64,000 nucleotides of DNA. It comes from Castor canadensis. Its lineage: Eukaryota; Chordata; Mammalia; Rodentia; Castoridae. A model generated the notes under the pieces. The model was not told the origin of the DNA and did no database searches. It saw only the letters and a list, made by a program, of their open reading frames with translations. A program made the position numbers and the translations under genes. This document shows, one piece after another, positions 25,049 through 37,124 of the stretch (position 1 is its first letter; every line of letters begins with the position of its first letter). The stretch is from assembly GCF_047511655.1 (NCBI RefSeq), contig NC_133395.1:68481910-68545909 (forward strand). Reading direction: 5' to 3'.

Positions 25049-25083
<35 letters not shown>

Positions 25084-25160
25084 GCAGTGCTGGGGATCAA
25101 ACCTAGGGCTTCATGCATGATAGGCAAGTACTCTACCACTAAGCTACGTCCCTAGTCATT
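25045..25160 (-). repeat. ID-like SINE, antisense, with (TTTTC)n/T-run head
   Basis: 'gctggggatcaaacctaggg' and 'tactctaccactaagctacg'. Confidence 0.8.
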
Positions 25161-25177
25161 CAGCATATTTTTTCTCA

Positions 25178-25420
25178 CTGGATATGGTAGCTTACCTATG
25201 GAATCCCAGGCACAGAAGGCAGATGCAGGAGAACTGTGCATTTGAGGCCAGTGTGGGCTTCCCAGAGTTCATCAAATCCAGCCTGAGCTACATAGCAAGA
25301 CCCTGTCTCAAAAAACAACAAAAACCAAAACAGACTGGGAATGTAACTCAGTGGTAGAGTGCTTTCCTAACATGCAGAAGGCCCTGGGTTCAATCCCCAA
25401 CACTGGGGGTAAAAAAAGAA
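25178..25420 (+). repeat. B1-like/ID-like fusion SINE
   Basis: 'ctgagctacatagcaagacc', then 'gactgggaatgtaactcagt' and 'gggttcaatccccaacactg'. Confidence 0.8.
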
Positions 25421-25867
25421 TATTTTTTTCTTTTTCCTTCTCCACTTTATATAGACTTCTGGTAGGAACCAACCCCTCTGACTTTTAAAGCTAAAATAAG
25501 GGGGAATATTCAATAGCATTCAACTAAACTTGACATTGGAAAGTCTGCAATTATATTAGGAACTTTTAGATGTCAGTCAGAAAACAAGTTCCACATTTTC
25601 CCTCTTGCCATGTGATAACTGTCATGTAACAGAGGGGATAAAACAGAAGAAAGACCAGGGAAGATATAATAGCAGAGCCTATAATATCTTCTGTGTGGAA
25701 CTTTTCCATTTTCTAGTCACACTTGGGTCATTTAGCTCATACATCTCCTAACACTTGGTTTGAAGGAAATGTCCTCATCTTCTTTGAAGCCATGGCTCTT
25801 AGAGTAACTTAGACTTACCTGGATTCTTACTTAAAATACATACTCTTCAACCTAAGTTGGAGAATTC

Positions 25868-26310
25868 AACCTACCAATGAATGGATAAAGAAAATGTGGT
25901 ATACATACTCCATGAAATACTATTCATCTACAAAAAGAAAGAAATCCTGTCATTTGCAGCTGCATGGAAAAATTTGGAGATCAGGTTAAATGAAGCCAGG
26001 CACAGAAGGAACAATATCATGTGATTTCATTCATATGTAAAATCTAAAAAGATTGAGCTTATGTAAGCAGAGAATAGAATAGTAGTTAGCAGAGGCTAGT
26101 AAGGATAGGGGAGAGATAGTGATGGGGAAAGATTGGTTAATAAGCACAGACACAGTTAGATGGAAGGGATAAGTTCTGATGCACTATTACATAGAAGCGT
26201 GATTACAATTAACACTCTTATATTATATAAATCAAAGTATCTAGATGAGAGGATTTTGAATGTTCTCGTCACACAGAAATGGTAAATATTTGAGATGATG
26301 ACTAACCTAA
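25868..26310 (+). repeat. Old L1M-like 3' end
   Basis: 'gaatggataaagaaaatgtg', 'tcatatgtaaaatctaaaaa', 'tgggtgaatttt'-like text and a terminal 'gtaaatatttgagatgatga' follow the order of old mammalian L1 3' ends. Confidence 0.65.
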
Positions 26311-26399
26311 ATGTATTGAGTTGATCATTTCATAGTACTCATGTGCTAAAGTATCATCCTGTACCACATAAAAATTATCTGTCACTGTAAAGCCATTAA

Positions 26400-26447
26400 T
26401 TAGGACTGAGTATAGCTCAGCTGTAGAGGCCCTGGGTTCCAGTCCAG
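26400..26447 (+). repeat. ID-like SINE, internally shortened
   Basis: 'ggactgagtatagctcagct' joins directly to 'gaggccctgggttccagtcc'; a purine-rich run follows. Confidence 0.55.
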
Positions 26448-26532
26448 GAGACAGGGGGAGGGGGAAGGAGGAGAGGAAGGAAGGAAGAAAGAAACAAAGG
26501 AACAAAGGGAAAAAAGAGAGGGAGGAACAGAC
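26448..26532 (+). repeat. Purine-rich GGA/GAA run
   Basis: Almost pure purine, in the tail of the shortened ID-like SINE. The minus-strand 125-codon frame is a by-product. Confidence 0.8.
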
Positions 26533-28311
26533 TGCGTGAGGAATGACACTGATCCCCATATCCTTCTCCAAACAATGATACAGTAGGTGGGCTTGGAAAG
26601 GAGCCTGGAATCTGTTTAATTGTTGAATGAACTGAGAAATTCTACAGTAGAAGACAGCCTGTAAAAAGGTAGGAAGCAAGCTGTCACTGCTTTAGCATGA
26701 ATGAGGATCCATGATGTTTTTAGCTCTGTTTTGTTTTTTGGTTTTTTTCTGACTCCTCAAAGCCATAGTACATGTTATTCTGCAAGTCATTTCCTTTCCT
26801 CTAGAATTTAAATTAGTCTCTGCTAGACTTGTGTCTAGTAGACTAGGGACTACTGTTTATTTGAACTCTGTCCCATATAACACAGACCTGCCTGTAATAC
26901 CCACACATAAGAAAGACCAAATTCTACTCCAGTTTAGCCAGATGCTTACTCTAAGTCAGGCCCAACTGTTTGACCACAGATCAAAACTATCAATAACTTC
27001 ACAATAATTCTGAATTTCTGATCTATCCAGGGATCTATTGTCCAGAGAATTTGTTTAATTCCACTTTTTCTTTCTTAAGCTTTGGCTCAGTCCCTAATGG
27101 TTTTGAGAAGGGGCTGGGTTTTTTCTCAATCAGTCTCTACTTGACCAGCATTGATTAGGTTATTTTCCTTCCCCTCTCCCAGCTACCAATATTATTTTGT
27201 TAGTTTTCCTTTTAGTGTTTCTATAATACCAAATAACTTTAAGCCTTTCTGTGACTTATTTCAGCCTCACATCTTTCCTTTTATGGGCCCTACTTCCTCT
27301 GTGTAATTCTAGTGGGAAAATCATTAGACCCCACCACTCATCCCAGGAACAGACACAAGCCTTGTCAGTCAGAGCTTCCCATTCTTTAAGTGTCAATGAC
27401 TGACCGACTGGTTCAAGATAAGTAGTATCGGAAAGCAAAACTAGTAACAATCTTTTTCTCTTGCTTGCTTTTGCTTTACATTACACGTTGAACCCAGGGC
27501 CTCATGCATGCTAGGCAAGTGCTCTACTACTTGAGTCATACTCTTAATCCCTTTGTTTTTATTTTACTTTTGAGATAGGTTCTCCTTAACTTTGCCTGAG
27601 CTGGCCTCAAAATCAAGATCTTCCCGCTTCTACCTCCCAAGTAGCTGGGACTTCAGGCATGTGCCACCACACCCTATTTCTCTTTTTTTTTTCTTTTCTT
27701 TCTTTCTTTTTTTTTGTTTGTTTTCAAGAGACTGATGTGGATACACAAACTGTAAAGTACTTTAGAATTATAAGAAAAATTTTGGTCTTAATATACATGG
27801 GACCATCTTTCCTATCATTTAAAAAGAGAACCTAACCAACAAGAGAGAGAGAAGAGAGAATGAGAAAAAAAATAAAACAAACAAGAAAGAGAACCTGACA
27901 AAGAAATGAAATCAAGGAAAAGAGATGAGAAAAGAGAAACAAATACCTGATAACATCATGTGAACACCTGGAGACAACCAAGCCTGAAGCAGCAAACCAC
28001 ACTTTTCACTTATGTAAACCAATAAATTCTCTTTTGCCTAAACTGGTTCAAATTAGGTTTCTGTCATTTGTAAGGAAAAAAGTTCTGACTAATTTATCCA
28101 CCTTCCCACATAGCAATTCCTCAATCACTTTTGGGAAAGGGAAAAGATTTCACCACCATTATATATTTGATAGTGGCACAGAAACTATGCTTTTTCTTTC
28201 TTTCTTAACCTCAACTAACCAAATAATTGTGACAAAATTCCCAATTAGTCAACACTTAATGGACCTTTTAAAAGTTTTTTTTTTTTTTTTACTTATATGT
28301 TTTAAATATTT
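26533..28311. other. Intergenic, mostly unassigned
   Basis: Only the SINE pair at 27.5-27.7 kb is clear. An A/G-rich stretch lies at 27,840-27,940. Confidence 0.35.
27485..27690 (-). repeat. ID-like plus B1-like SINE, antisense
   Basis: 'gttgaacccagggcctcatg', then 'gagataggttctccttaact' and 'aggcatgtgccaccacaccc'. Confidence 0.75.
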
Positions 28312-28402
28312 TGGGGTTTTTTTTGGCAGTACTGGGAGTTGAACTCAGGGTTTCATGTATGCTAGTCAGCTGTTCTACCACTTTAACCATGACCCTAGCT
28401 TT
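28312..28402 (-). repeat. ID-like SINE, antisense
   Basis: 'tactgggagttgaactcagg' and 'ctaccactttaaccatgacc'. Confidence 0.75.
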
Positions 28403-31216
28403 AAAGTTATTTTACAGCCTGCCTTCAAGTAATTGGTGGAGAGGTGTGCCCGCACAGGTGTAGTCACTGGCTTGGTCCCAATACAGAGTTAAGTTCACCT
28501 TGAGTTTGAGTTTGTCAGTATCACTCATCTTGTTCTTTCATGGTTAGGCCATTACAAACATGCAAACCCAGTGCATTATTGTCAGAAGCCTGAAATTTGC
28601 AGAATGAAAACCATATATATCCTTTCTCAACCAATAATTAATTATTCCTTCCTGATTTTCCTGTTTTTAGCAGTTTCTTTTTCCCCTTTGCCGACCACAT
28701 TTGATTCACTATCATGATCTGTTGCTTTCTTTTTCACTGGCTTTCTTGGATCTGATGTCTTTTTATTTTTGATGTCACACTCTTTTCTAGGTCTCAGTTC
28801 TCAGTTTCTCTTCATTGTGTGGCTGTTGATCCTATGTTAAAATGTGTTCATAAATCCGTTATCCTCTGTATTCAATCCAAGCTCCTCCACCTTACCTCAC
28901 TTCATGCTATGAGGTGTATTGGTGCCCCTCCTAATTAGATGCCCACAACTTCGTACCCACTGTGGTAATATTAAAAGGTAGGGACCTTAGGGGTCCAGTA
29001 ATGACAGTATAAAAGTTGTTTGAGGGAGACTATTTCCCTTCCTCCATGTGAGGACACATAGGAGGCACCTCTATGAGGAGCAGGTTTTCAACAGACAAAT
29101 CTACTGGAAACTTGATCTTGGAATTCCCAGCTTCCAGAACTGTGAGCAATAAATTTCTGGTATTTAAAATTACCCACTCTATGGTGTTTTGTTACAACAG
29201 CAGGAATAGACTAAGACAGCTTAGCACTCAGTAATTTCTCCATTTCCTGCTCACTCTCTCCTCCTCTTAGTTGATTCTCTTTTAAGATCTAAGTCATTCT
29301 CCTGTGTGGCATCCACTCTGTCAATACTCACTTTTTACATTTAAAAAGAAAATCATTTTTATAAAAACAGATTTTTACAGCACAATTCCTACAAGCAATT
29401 TTAGGATAAAAGTAAAAAGAAGAAAACTGTGTGGTTCAACATTTTAATCTGATAAAAATGCTTTCTAGGTTTCATTTTTCCAATTTATTAGTTATATATT
29501 AAATGTCTCCTTATGACAGTGACTTCACATTTGTGAATAAATTTGACAGCGAATTCACTTTTATGAACAAATAAACTGACCTAAATCCATGTCAACAGAG
29601 ATTATGCAACTAAATCTGTGAATGTTGGGTGAAAAAATATAATTAAACCCTAGCCAAGAAGAGTAGAGCTGGCCATAAAAAATGTTATAGATAGTTCAGG
29701 TCAAATAGAATGCAGTAATCTCTAAATCCTCTTTAAACACTTAAAAAATAGAAAAGTAGCAGTGTTACTGCTAAGAGAGTCAATCAACTCATGGGTTCTT
29801 TCCACATTTAGAAGGTAATTATCTTTTAAGTTCACTTGGAACAGTTAGTTTATGTTAAAAAGGAATCCTTGAAAACTCTTGCCAAAATTCTTGCCAAAAA
29901 AATAGTTAAAATATATAAACCACACAATGTTTGAATTTGCCAAACTCTAAGAACTATGGTTTTTAGCAAAACAGTGAGATCCTGGTTTATAATCTTCTTG
30001 TGACATTTACATCAACACAGTATCTCCCCATGGAAACTAACCGAACTAAAACAGTTAAATTTCAGAGGGCCAATTTACAAGGTCAACAATATGATGGGTA
30101 GATTGATCATCAGGAAAATAATTTGGTTTCATAGTCTGTGCAATTCAATTATAAAAGTTCACTCTATTAATTAAATCCTGCTGTGAACTGGTAAGAGAGT
30201 ATTTATAGTCTTTATTGAGTTTTTTTCCAGTTAATGTGCAATATTAACAGAAGCACTATCCTAGGCACTGTAACAAGTAGGAAAAATTCTGAATCCAAAA
30301 CAATCTGGCTCCAAGATTTGTAGATAAGGGATGGAGATTATGCCATTATTTAATAATATTGGAAATGTTGATCCTATTTCCCCACTGTGAGTAGATTTTA
30401 TAAACTAAACATAAATATCTTGAATAGAAAATCTCATAAGTGGTCAGATTACAAAATGGCTGTTTCCCCACCTCCTTCATCACCAACTACTATTTATTAT
30501 TGACCATCTACTCTAAATAGAGCACCATGCCAAACATCAGGCAGTGAAGAAGAATAAGGCTTGGACTTTGCCTTTGAAATGCTCACAAACTAGTTGGGTA
30601 GTCCTGGATCATGCATATAACAACTTTGTAAATAAATGCTTTAGAATTTGCAAGGAGAGAATGATTATTCAGTCCTTTCATTTCTGGGGAGCCCTATGAA
30701 GGAAAAGACACTTGTGTTGAACCTGAAAATGCACACAAGGCTTACACAGAGAAGAGGAAAGTGACTTCCACAATAAGAGAACTTGCACAAACACAAGAAA
30801 TGGGAATGGTCATGAAGAGTTCCTACAACAATGTAATGACCAATTTAGCTAGAATTGAAGAATTGAGAATTTTATTTAATTGTAATTGCCTACTTATTGC
30901 CAGCACTAAACTGGAAACTTAAAATGCAGGTGATAAAAAAGAGTTCTTTCCCTCAGAAAACTAAAATTTAATAGAGAGGCAGATACAAAAACAAAGACTT
31001 GTCCTCAAATGTTATATGTAGGTGCTATGGCCATATGGCATAAAATGGTGAAGTCATGAAGAAATGGCCAAATCTGCATGGCAGGGCATGAAAAGCTGTC
31101 TCAGAGAATAGTGTTTAAGTTGGATCATAGAAAGTAAACTGGGATAATCACATGTGCAAAGCTAGAGCTTATCTTAAATGAACTTATGTTATAAGCTTAG
31201 AGTCTTTACAAGATTC
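28403..31216. other. Intergenic, long SINE-free span
   Basis: Almost 3 kb without a B1- or ID-like SINE. Apart from the MaLR-like LTR at 28.9 kb I see nothing firm. 30.6-31.1 kb hints at an old unnamed repeat. Confidence 0.4.
28905..29218 (+). repeat. MaLR-like or related old mammalian LTR
   Basis: Starts near 'ctatgaggtgtattggtgcc' and ends 'ggaatagactaagaca'. Internal 'ccatgtgaggacacatagga' and 'gcttccagaactgtgagcaa taaatttc' match the family order. Confidence 0.6.
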
Positions 31217-31229
31217 TACAACCTCTTTT

Positions 31230-31301
31230 AGAGAGGTTTGAACTCAGGGCCTCATGCTAGCTACACAGGTTCTCTACCACTTGAACCACTCCACCAGTCC
31301 T
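31230..31301 (-). repeat. ID-like SINE, antisense, 13-bp target duplication
   Basis: 'ggtttgaactcagggcctca' and 'accacttgaaccactccacc'. TACAACCTCTTTT occurs at 31,217-31,229 and 31,302-31,314. Confidence 0.85.
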
Positions 31302-31387
31302 TACAACCTCTTTTGATGTCCCATTCCAGCATTCAATAACCTTTACCTTACCAAGTTCTTGTGATTCATCATTCTGTCTCTTCTCTT

Positions 31388-31620
31388 TTTTATTTCATTT
31401 TTATTAGCATATATTCATTGTACGGGGGGATTCATTGTGCCAATTCCCAGTAGCCTTACACTGTATATTGGTTAGATCACTCTAACCATCTCGCCCCCCC
31501 AACCTCTTTCCCACCCCACCTAAAGCAACTGCAAGAGGTTTCAATGTTCTATTTCATGTATGTAGATGAAGCTCACCAACACATTCCCTCACCTTCATCC
31601 CCTTCATTCACCCTCTTCCT
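31388..31620. repeat. Interspersed repeat shared with 63,797-64,000
   Basis: 'ttagcatatattcattgtac', 'ggttagatcactctaacc' and 'gcaactgcaagaggtttcaa' match the right-edge copy in order and orientation. Probably the antisense 3' end of a lineage-specific L1. The CT-rich continuation may extend to about 31,680. Confidence 0.6.
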
Positions 31621-32030
31621 CCCACAAGTACCCTCCCACACACTGTACCTATTTTACAGTCCTTTCATTTTACACAACTCACCATGAAGTGTTTTATTAC
31701 TTCCAGTTTGTCTCCCATGTTCATATTAACACTTTGTTTGTGGGAAAATTAACAGGGAAATAATGTTATTTAAATCTCAACACAGTTGCATAATTCTCAA
31801 ACTCTGATACAAAGGAAGACCTCATTCAGCCTCAGTGTTGGCACTCTACCTTTACTGGGCTACCCTGGGTTGCTAGGTTAAGATGGAGAACATTAGCATT
31901 TTAGGAAATAGGATTAACTAAATTCCAGGTGCTTAAAATATTCCCCGATCCAAATGCAAACATGCCAGAGTTTTTATCCATCAATCACTCCAAGTACAGG
32001 TTCTTTTACTTTCCACTTTACTCTTTGTAA

Positions 32031-32287
32031 TCCCTTCTCCTTCTCCTCCTCCTCCTCCTCCTCCTCCTCCTCCCCCTCCCCCTCCCCTTCTTTCTTCTTC
32101 TTCTTCTTCTTCTTCTTCTTCTTCTTCTTCTTCTTCTCCTTCTTTTCTTCTCCTTCTCCTTCTTTCCTCTTCTTTCTTTTTCTCCTTCTCCTCCTCCTCC
32201 TCCTCCTCCTCCTCCTCCTCCTCCTCCTCCTCCTCTACCTCCTTCTCCTCCTCCTACTTCTCTTTCTCCTTCCTCTACCTTCTTCTT
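32031..32287 (+). repeat. Long pyrimidine tract, (CTC)n/(TTC)n mosaic
   Basis: About 256 bases with only a handful of purines: CTC blocks at both ends around a long (CTT)n core. Its translations (Ser/Leu/Phe runs on plus, Arg/Gly/Glu runs on minus) are artefacts, not proteins. Confidence 0.97.
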
Positions 32288-33029
32288 AACATTCTCAGGA
32301 ATTAAATAACAGCAAAGATTTTCTTTTCCATTACATGAAATTTCTCCCTTGCCATTGGCAAAATACAAACATGTTCAAATCCCCTTCAATTTTAAGATAA
32401 TCTTGATATGGAAAAGGCCAATTGTCCTAACCTTTTTAACTGACTTTACTTTTTAAATGTATGATCCATGAATAACCTGGAGGTCTTCATCTGACTAAGT
32501 AAGGTGTTCATGATCCTGAATTTCATGTGCTCACAGAAATGATCTTCCCAGACTTTCCAAAGCAAATTTCTTCTCCTTTATTCACGTTACCCTGCATCCA
32601 TAGACCCATTCTACCAAATATGGAATTTCATAATAGTTAATCCTGCAAGACAATTTCATCCTTATAATTTCTAGTGCATAATAGGGCTGTCTAAATAGTT
32701 ATTGGTTAAATAAATTACAGAAATGAAATTAATGAACTGTGTGTTTAATACAATTTTAAGCTAATTGTACAAACATTAAAATTAAAAACTTAGTATTCTG
32801 TAAATCCTATAATGTCACTAACAAAACTCTCTCTAGAATTTTGAGCTTTTCATGAAAGTTGCTGGAAAGTGTTAATTGAATTTTACTTTTTGGGGACTAG
32901 GAACCCAGCAAAAGGAGGAAATCTTTAGTATCTCCCTAAGTATTCCAAAGACTTTTTTATTTCAAGTATAATGATTTGCTCTACAGATTTCAAACTGTTG
33001 GATCATATGTGAGCAATGAAAATATGTAA
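32288..33029. other. Intergenic, unassigned
   Basis: AT-rich, no gene or repeat recognised. Confidence 0.35.
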
Positions 33030-33230
33030 AGGCAGCTGGGTGTGGTGGGGCATACCTGTAATCCCAGAATTTAGCAGGCTGAGGCTGGGACATCATGAGC
33101 TCTAGGCTAGCTGGGTTACCTAGGGAGACCCTATCTCAAAAAGAAGGGTGGGGAATGGGGATGTTGCTCAGTGGTAGAGCCGTTTGCATGTGTAAAGCTT
33201 TGGGATTAATCCTCAATACAAGGGGAAAAA
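33030..33230 (+). repeat. B1-like/ID-like fusion SINE
   Basis: 'gctgggtgtggtggggcata', then 'gggatgttgctcagtggtag' and 'gggattaatcctcaatacaa'. Confidence 0.75.
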
Positions 33231-33679
33231 ATGGCCCAAGGAAGATATTTCTCAAGTTAGAAAATCCAGCAAACTCTAGTTCTAAAGACCCTGATGTTTA
33301 AAACTTCCTTGGGGAAGCTTTATCCCTGAATAGTCTTTCATATTTCTAGAAACCAACTCCAGAGTGTTATTTTCTTCTCAGCCTTGTAACTCCTGTACTG
33401 TTTCTGAAACTCCTGCTTTGGTCTTGTTTCATGATTTTCCTAAGGGTTAGGAACATTGGTTGACTTTGGTCATGGCTTCTGTCTCCAGGATTACTTTTGC
33501 AGTAGGATTAGCTACCTGCTCCCCAGGGCCTGACCATCTTAGACTTTGACCTGGCTGAAACTTCCACACCTATGGGAGTGGAAAGAGAATTTAAGTTAGA
33601 GGAGAAAATTGATCAGATGATGGATTCCTTCCAAAGCAAGGACAACAGTCACCAACATATTTTCTGAGGACTTAACTAC

Positions 33680-33880
33680 TGACAAAGTACTTTCACCTGC
33701 ATTCTTATTTTCTCCTTCTAATCACCTTATAAGGGAACAATGTTGACAATGGCGATGACTGTTCTTTCCTTTTAAAAAAGCAACCAAAAGCAGACTCATA
33801 ATGATAAAAGAGAAAGATCATGCAGCTGGCAAGGATAGAAGACGCCATCTAAATCCAGGTCTTCTGCCTGGAAGTTCTAT
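33680..33880 (-). repeat. MIR, antisense
   Basis: 'ttatcttctccttctaatca', 'cagctggcaaggatag' and 'atctaaatccaggtcttctg' fit the antisense order. Weak core. Confidence 0.45.
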
Positions 33881-34012
33881 GGGGGTTTTTTTCCTATCCC
33901 ATTGTAAAGTTCATAAATTGGGGCACTACTCATATAGCATGGTATTTGCCCCTACTTCAAAAAAATCAAATATTGCTTACATTGATTATTTGGTTTAGTG
34001 TTTTTGGTTTGT

Positions 34013-34130
34013 TTATATTTTCTAGACAGAATCTCACTATGCAGCCCAGGCTAGCCTGGAACTCAAGATTCTTCTGCCTCAGCCTCCCAAGTTCTGGAAT
34101 TATAAGTGTGCCCATCACGCCCAGCTTGGA
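34013..34130 (-). repeat. B1-like SINE, antisense
   Basis: 'cagcccaggctagcctggaa', 'tcttctgcctcagcctccca' and 'catcacgcccagct'. Confidence 0.8.
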
Positions 34131-34611
34131 AATATTGCTTACAGTGGAGCCAAAGTGAGTCTACTTTACTTCAAAATCTTTATTGATTGCCTTTTTCATT
34201 TCCTATAATTAGGAGCCAGTATTTCTAGTCTCTACTAGTTCCTATTCCATATTTCTTTTTTTGACTCTAATGTATCCCAACTCAGGTCATAATTTTAAAA
34301 ACTCAGATAACTTTCTTCTAGAAGTTCTTTCTTTGTGAACCATGTATTTCCAATATAAGAAGACTCTAAATCCCTCTATTCAGAATTATTAACATCTCCC
34401 TTTGTGAGCATTTGACTAGGGCATGTCACAAAGCTGGGCGGATAATAAATAATGTCAAATAAAATACATTAGAGAACTCACCACTACTAAAGAGCTGCAA
34501 AACATAAACAAAAACAGTAGATGCCATATTACCCAGCACAATTAGGACCAATAGTTGGTTGTTGAATTAAAAAGAAGGGAAAGTCTTACCTTTGCCATTT
34601 TGTCACTTTAT

Positions 34612-34735
34612 TTATTTATTTTTTTTTTCAAGACAGGGTCTCATTGTGTAGTCCAGACTGGCCTCAAACTTGTGAACCTTCTACCACCCCTCCCAAGTTC
34701 TGGGATTACAGATATGTTCCCAGAACTAGCCAGGC
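34612..34735 (-). repeat. B1-like SINE, antisense
   Basis: A T-run, then 'caagacagggtctcattgtg' and 'ttctgggattacagatatgt'. Confidence 0.75.
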
Positions 34736-34792
34736 TATTTTATACAGGAAAAGCAGCAAACAAACTAACTTAAATGTTTGGGCTATTACAGG

Positions 34793-34880
34793 TTTGTGTG
34801 TGTGTGTGTGGTACTGGGGATGAACCCATGGCCTTGTGCATGCTAGGCAAGTGCCCTACCACTGAGCTACATACTCAGTG
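34793..34880 (-). repeat. ID-like SINE, antisense, with (TG)n head
   Basis: (TG)9, then 'ggatgaacccatggccttgt' and 'ctaccactgagctacatact'. Confidence 0.8.
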
Positions 34881-35479
34881 GTACTAGATTATCTAAATCT
34901 AAGAAATATAATTTAATTATAGTGATAATGGTCAACAATGAAAAAATTATATTGAGAAAAGTACATTTGGCCTTTAAAACAACTGACATTGATATATTTA
35001 AGAACAAAAAAAATTTACCCAGCAATTCCTAGTAATGACATCTCATTTTAAAAGATTTTACCACTCCTTCATAAGTCAAAATTTGTCTATATCCTTCATG
35101 AAGGCCTGCACAATACTTATTTTTAAGTGAAGTCCTGACCTCTAGTGGCTAAATTGAACTAATGCAGTGACAGAATATATTGAGCAATCTTGTCACAAGA
35201 GACAGACATTATAAGCTTCCTAATGTAAAGCAAAAGGCAAAATTTAGTTCCATCTTTGAAATATTCATCAAAAAATAAACCTGTTGATTTAAAATTCTAA
35301 CTCTGCTTTATGAAAATAAAAAATCGTTTATTCTGAGCTAAATGTGATTGACCATGACCCAGAACAGATTTAAGTTATCACAAATGACATGTTCCATTAT
35401 GGAAAAGGTTACATGAACTTTTATAGTCAGAGAAAAGAAAGTCACAAATCAAAATGTACCTACAAAATACATAGGTGAG
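34881..35479. other. Intergenic, unassigned
   Basis: AT-rich, no gene or repeat recognised. Confidence 0.35.
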
Positions 35480-35735
35480 CCAAGTGCCAGTGGCTCATGC
35501 CTGTAATCCTAGCTACTTATAAGGCTGAAATTAGGAGGATAATGGTTCAAAGTCAACGTGATTCAAAGCAAATAGTTCCTGGGACCACCCACCCCAACCC
35601 CTACCATGACTATCTCCAAACAACCAGACCAAAATAGACTTGAAAGTATGGCTCAGGCAGTAAAGTGTCTGATTTTTGAGTGTGCCCTTTTTAAGTGTGA
35701 AGCCCTGAGTTCAAACACCAGTCCCACCCTACTCC
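35480..35735 (+). repeat. B1-like/ID-like fusion SINE
   Basis: 'gccagtggctcatgcctgta', then 'gaaagtatggctcaggcagt' and 'gagttcaaacaccag'. The 78-codon frame over its end is a by-product. Confidence 0.75.
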
Positions 35736-36021
35736 AAAAAATAGGTCGGTGGGAGTGCCACAGTAAGGCAGGGAAAATTAGATGCTGTCTTTATTATATT
35801 CTTAGCTTTAGGATTGATGGAGGTTATGTGTGTCAAGGTTAGCAATATATTCCAAGGGTTTTAGCTAAAAGTCACATAGGTCAGATACTGAGATGAGTTA
35901 TAAATTGCTGTTTAAAGAAACAAAGGTAACCCAAGTTTATTTTGGCTCTTGAACTACAACATGCCATCTCTCTACCATCATGAAGTTATACTCAATCAAG
36001 GCCAAGCAATCTGCAGGGGTT

Positions 36022-36076
36022 TTTTTGAGACAGGCCCAGAATGTAGCCCAGACTGACCATTAACTCATGATCCTCC
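36022..36076 (-). repeat. B1-like SINE (antisense), left half split by ERV
   Basis: 'tttttttgagacaggcccag', 'atgtagcccagactgacc' and 'ctcatgatcCTCC' stop at the ERV edge. The rest resumes at 43,638. Confidence 0.85.
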
Positions 36077-36184
36077 TGAAGGACAGATCACGTGAGGTCA
36101 AGGAGACACTTCTCCTCCCTAGGAAACGCCTGTTTGCATCTGAAAGGCATCTCCACCCTCAGACAATGCAAAAATAGGCTAAAA
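36077..36184 (+). repeat. Outer ERV 5' LTR, U3 fragment
   Basis: About 108 bp align with the first part of the 3' LTR (43,315 onward), up to 'aaaaataggct' just before the TATA box. Sequence then changes abruptly to the inner ERV protease region on the other strand. Confidence 0.85.
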
Positions 36185-36189
36185 TAACA

Positions 36190-36590
36190 CTCTAGGGGCT
36201 GGCCAAATATGCCCCAAATGATAACCTTGTCATTGGACCAGGGACCAGGAGAGAATGGTAAGACAGAGAAACAGCTCCACTGTGTAGGAGGAAAATGATC
36301 TTTTGTTTTTCTGCCATAATGGCTATACCACGAGGCTCCTCAATGTCAATACCAAGAACTGGAGCATGGACAGGAGGCTGGGACCCATCAATCCATAGGA
36401 GATGGCACCTCGCCGTCCATCTAGAGGCGGGGGCATTTAGACCTCCAGTGGTTACTTTTGCAGAGAGGGCAGGGTTCCAGTTGGGGGCACAGCTAACTCC
36501 CAGGCTTTTCAGCATCCTCTACAGAAGTACCCCTCTTGTCCACCATGGTAGCAAGTTCAGGATACAGGCCCCACTCAAGTGGGGGCAGCA
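36190..36590 (-). pseudogene. Inner ERV nucleocapsid and protease, truncated
   Basis: In shifting minus-strand frames there is a zinc-knuckle-like CPLC...HW...C segment near 36,470-36,430. A protease segment follows in which the active-site triad is LHSGA where LDTGA is usual, so the catalytic Asp is lost. The protease ends mid-domain (..GQPL) at the junction with the outer LTR. Confidence 0.65.
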
Positions 36591-36899
36591 ATGAGGTCAT
36601 GATGTCTCTTACCTTTCTCTCTGTTAGTAATGTCCCAGTTATAGTATACAGACATGGCTAGTTGTATTAGTTGATCCAATGACTTTTCTCCTTCAGCCAC
36701 AGACTGAGTTTTCTACAGATATCTGGGGCTGACTGTTAGAACTTTATCTTTGAGGGGAACCTCTCTCACCTGTGACTATGGGTCCACTGTGGTATTCTTT
36801 CTGATAGAGTCCTCAAGATGCTGAAGAAAGGTAAGGGGATTATCTTCAGAGCATTGCTGTAAAGCAAAGTTGTTATTTCACATTGACACCTGATACTCT

Positions 36900-36975
36900 G
36901 AAGAGCAGGTCTCTGAACCGTTCTGGGCCTCAGTTTCCTCACTTGAAGAATGAGGGATCTGGTCTAGGTTAAACT
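36900..36975 (+). repeat. MIR-like stretch inside inner gag
   Basis: 'gggcctcagtttcctcactt' and 'gaagaatgagggatctggtc' strongly recall the MIR core. It sits where capsid codons are expected. Confidence 0.45.
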
Positions 36976-37032
36976 ACTTTCTTCCACTATGAGATGGCTG
37001 AAGTGACATTAATGCCACTTATCTTCCTTACC

Positions 37033-37120
37033 ATTTTTTTTTTTAGCAATGCTGGGGAATTGAACCCAGGGCCTTGCACATGCTGGGCAGACACTCTTCC
37101 ACTGAGCTATGTCCTTAGCC
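37033..37120 (-). repeat. ID-like SINE, antisense, in inner gag
   Basis: A T-run, then 'gaattgaacccagggccttg' and 'cactgagctatgtccttagc'. Confidence 0.85.
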
Positions 37121-37124
37121 CCAA

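Noticed and set aside
31954-32368. Two 111-116-codon open frames rich in Ser/Leu/Phe (plus) or Gly/Arg/Glu (minus)
   Set aside because: They are translations of a simple pyrimidine tract with no start context, domain or conservation signal.
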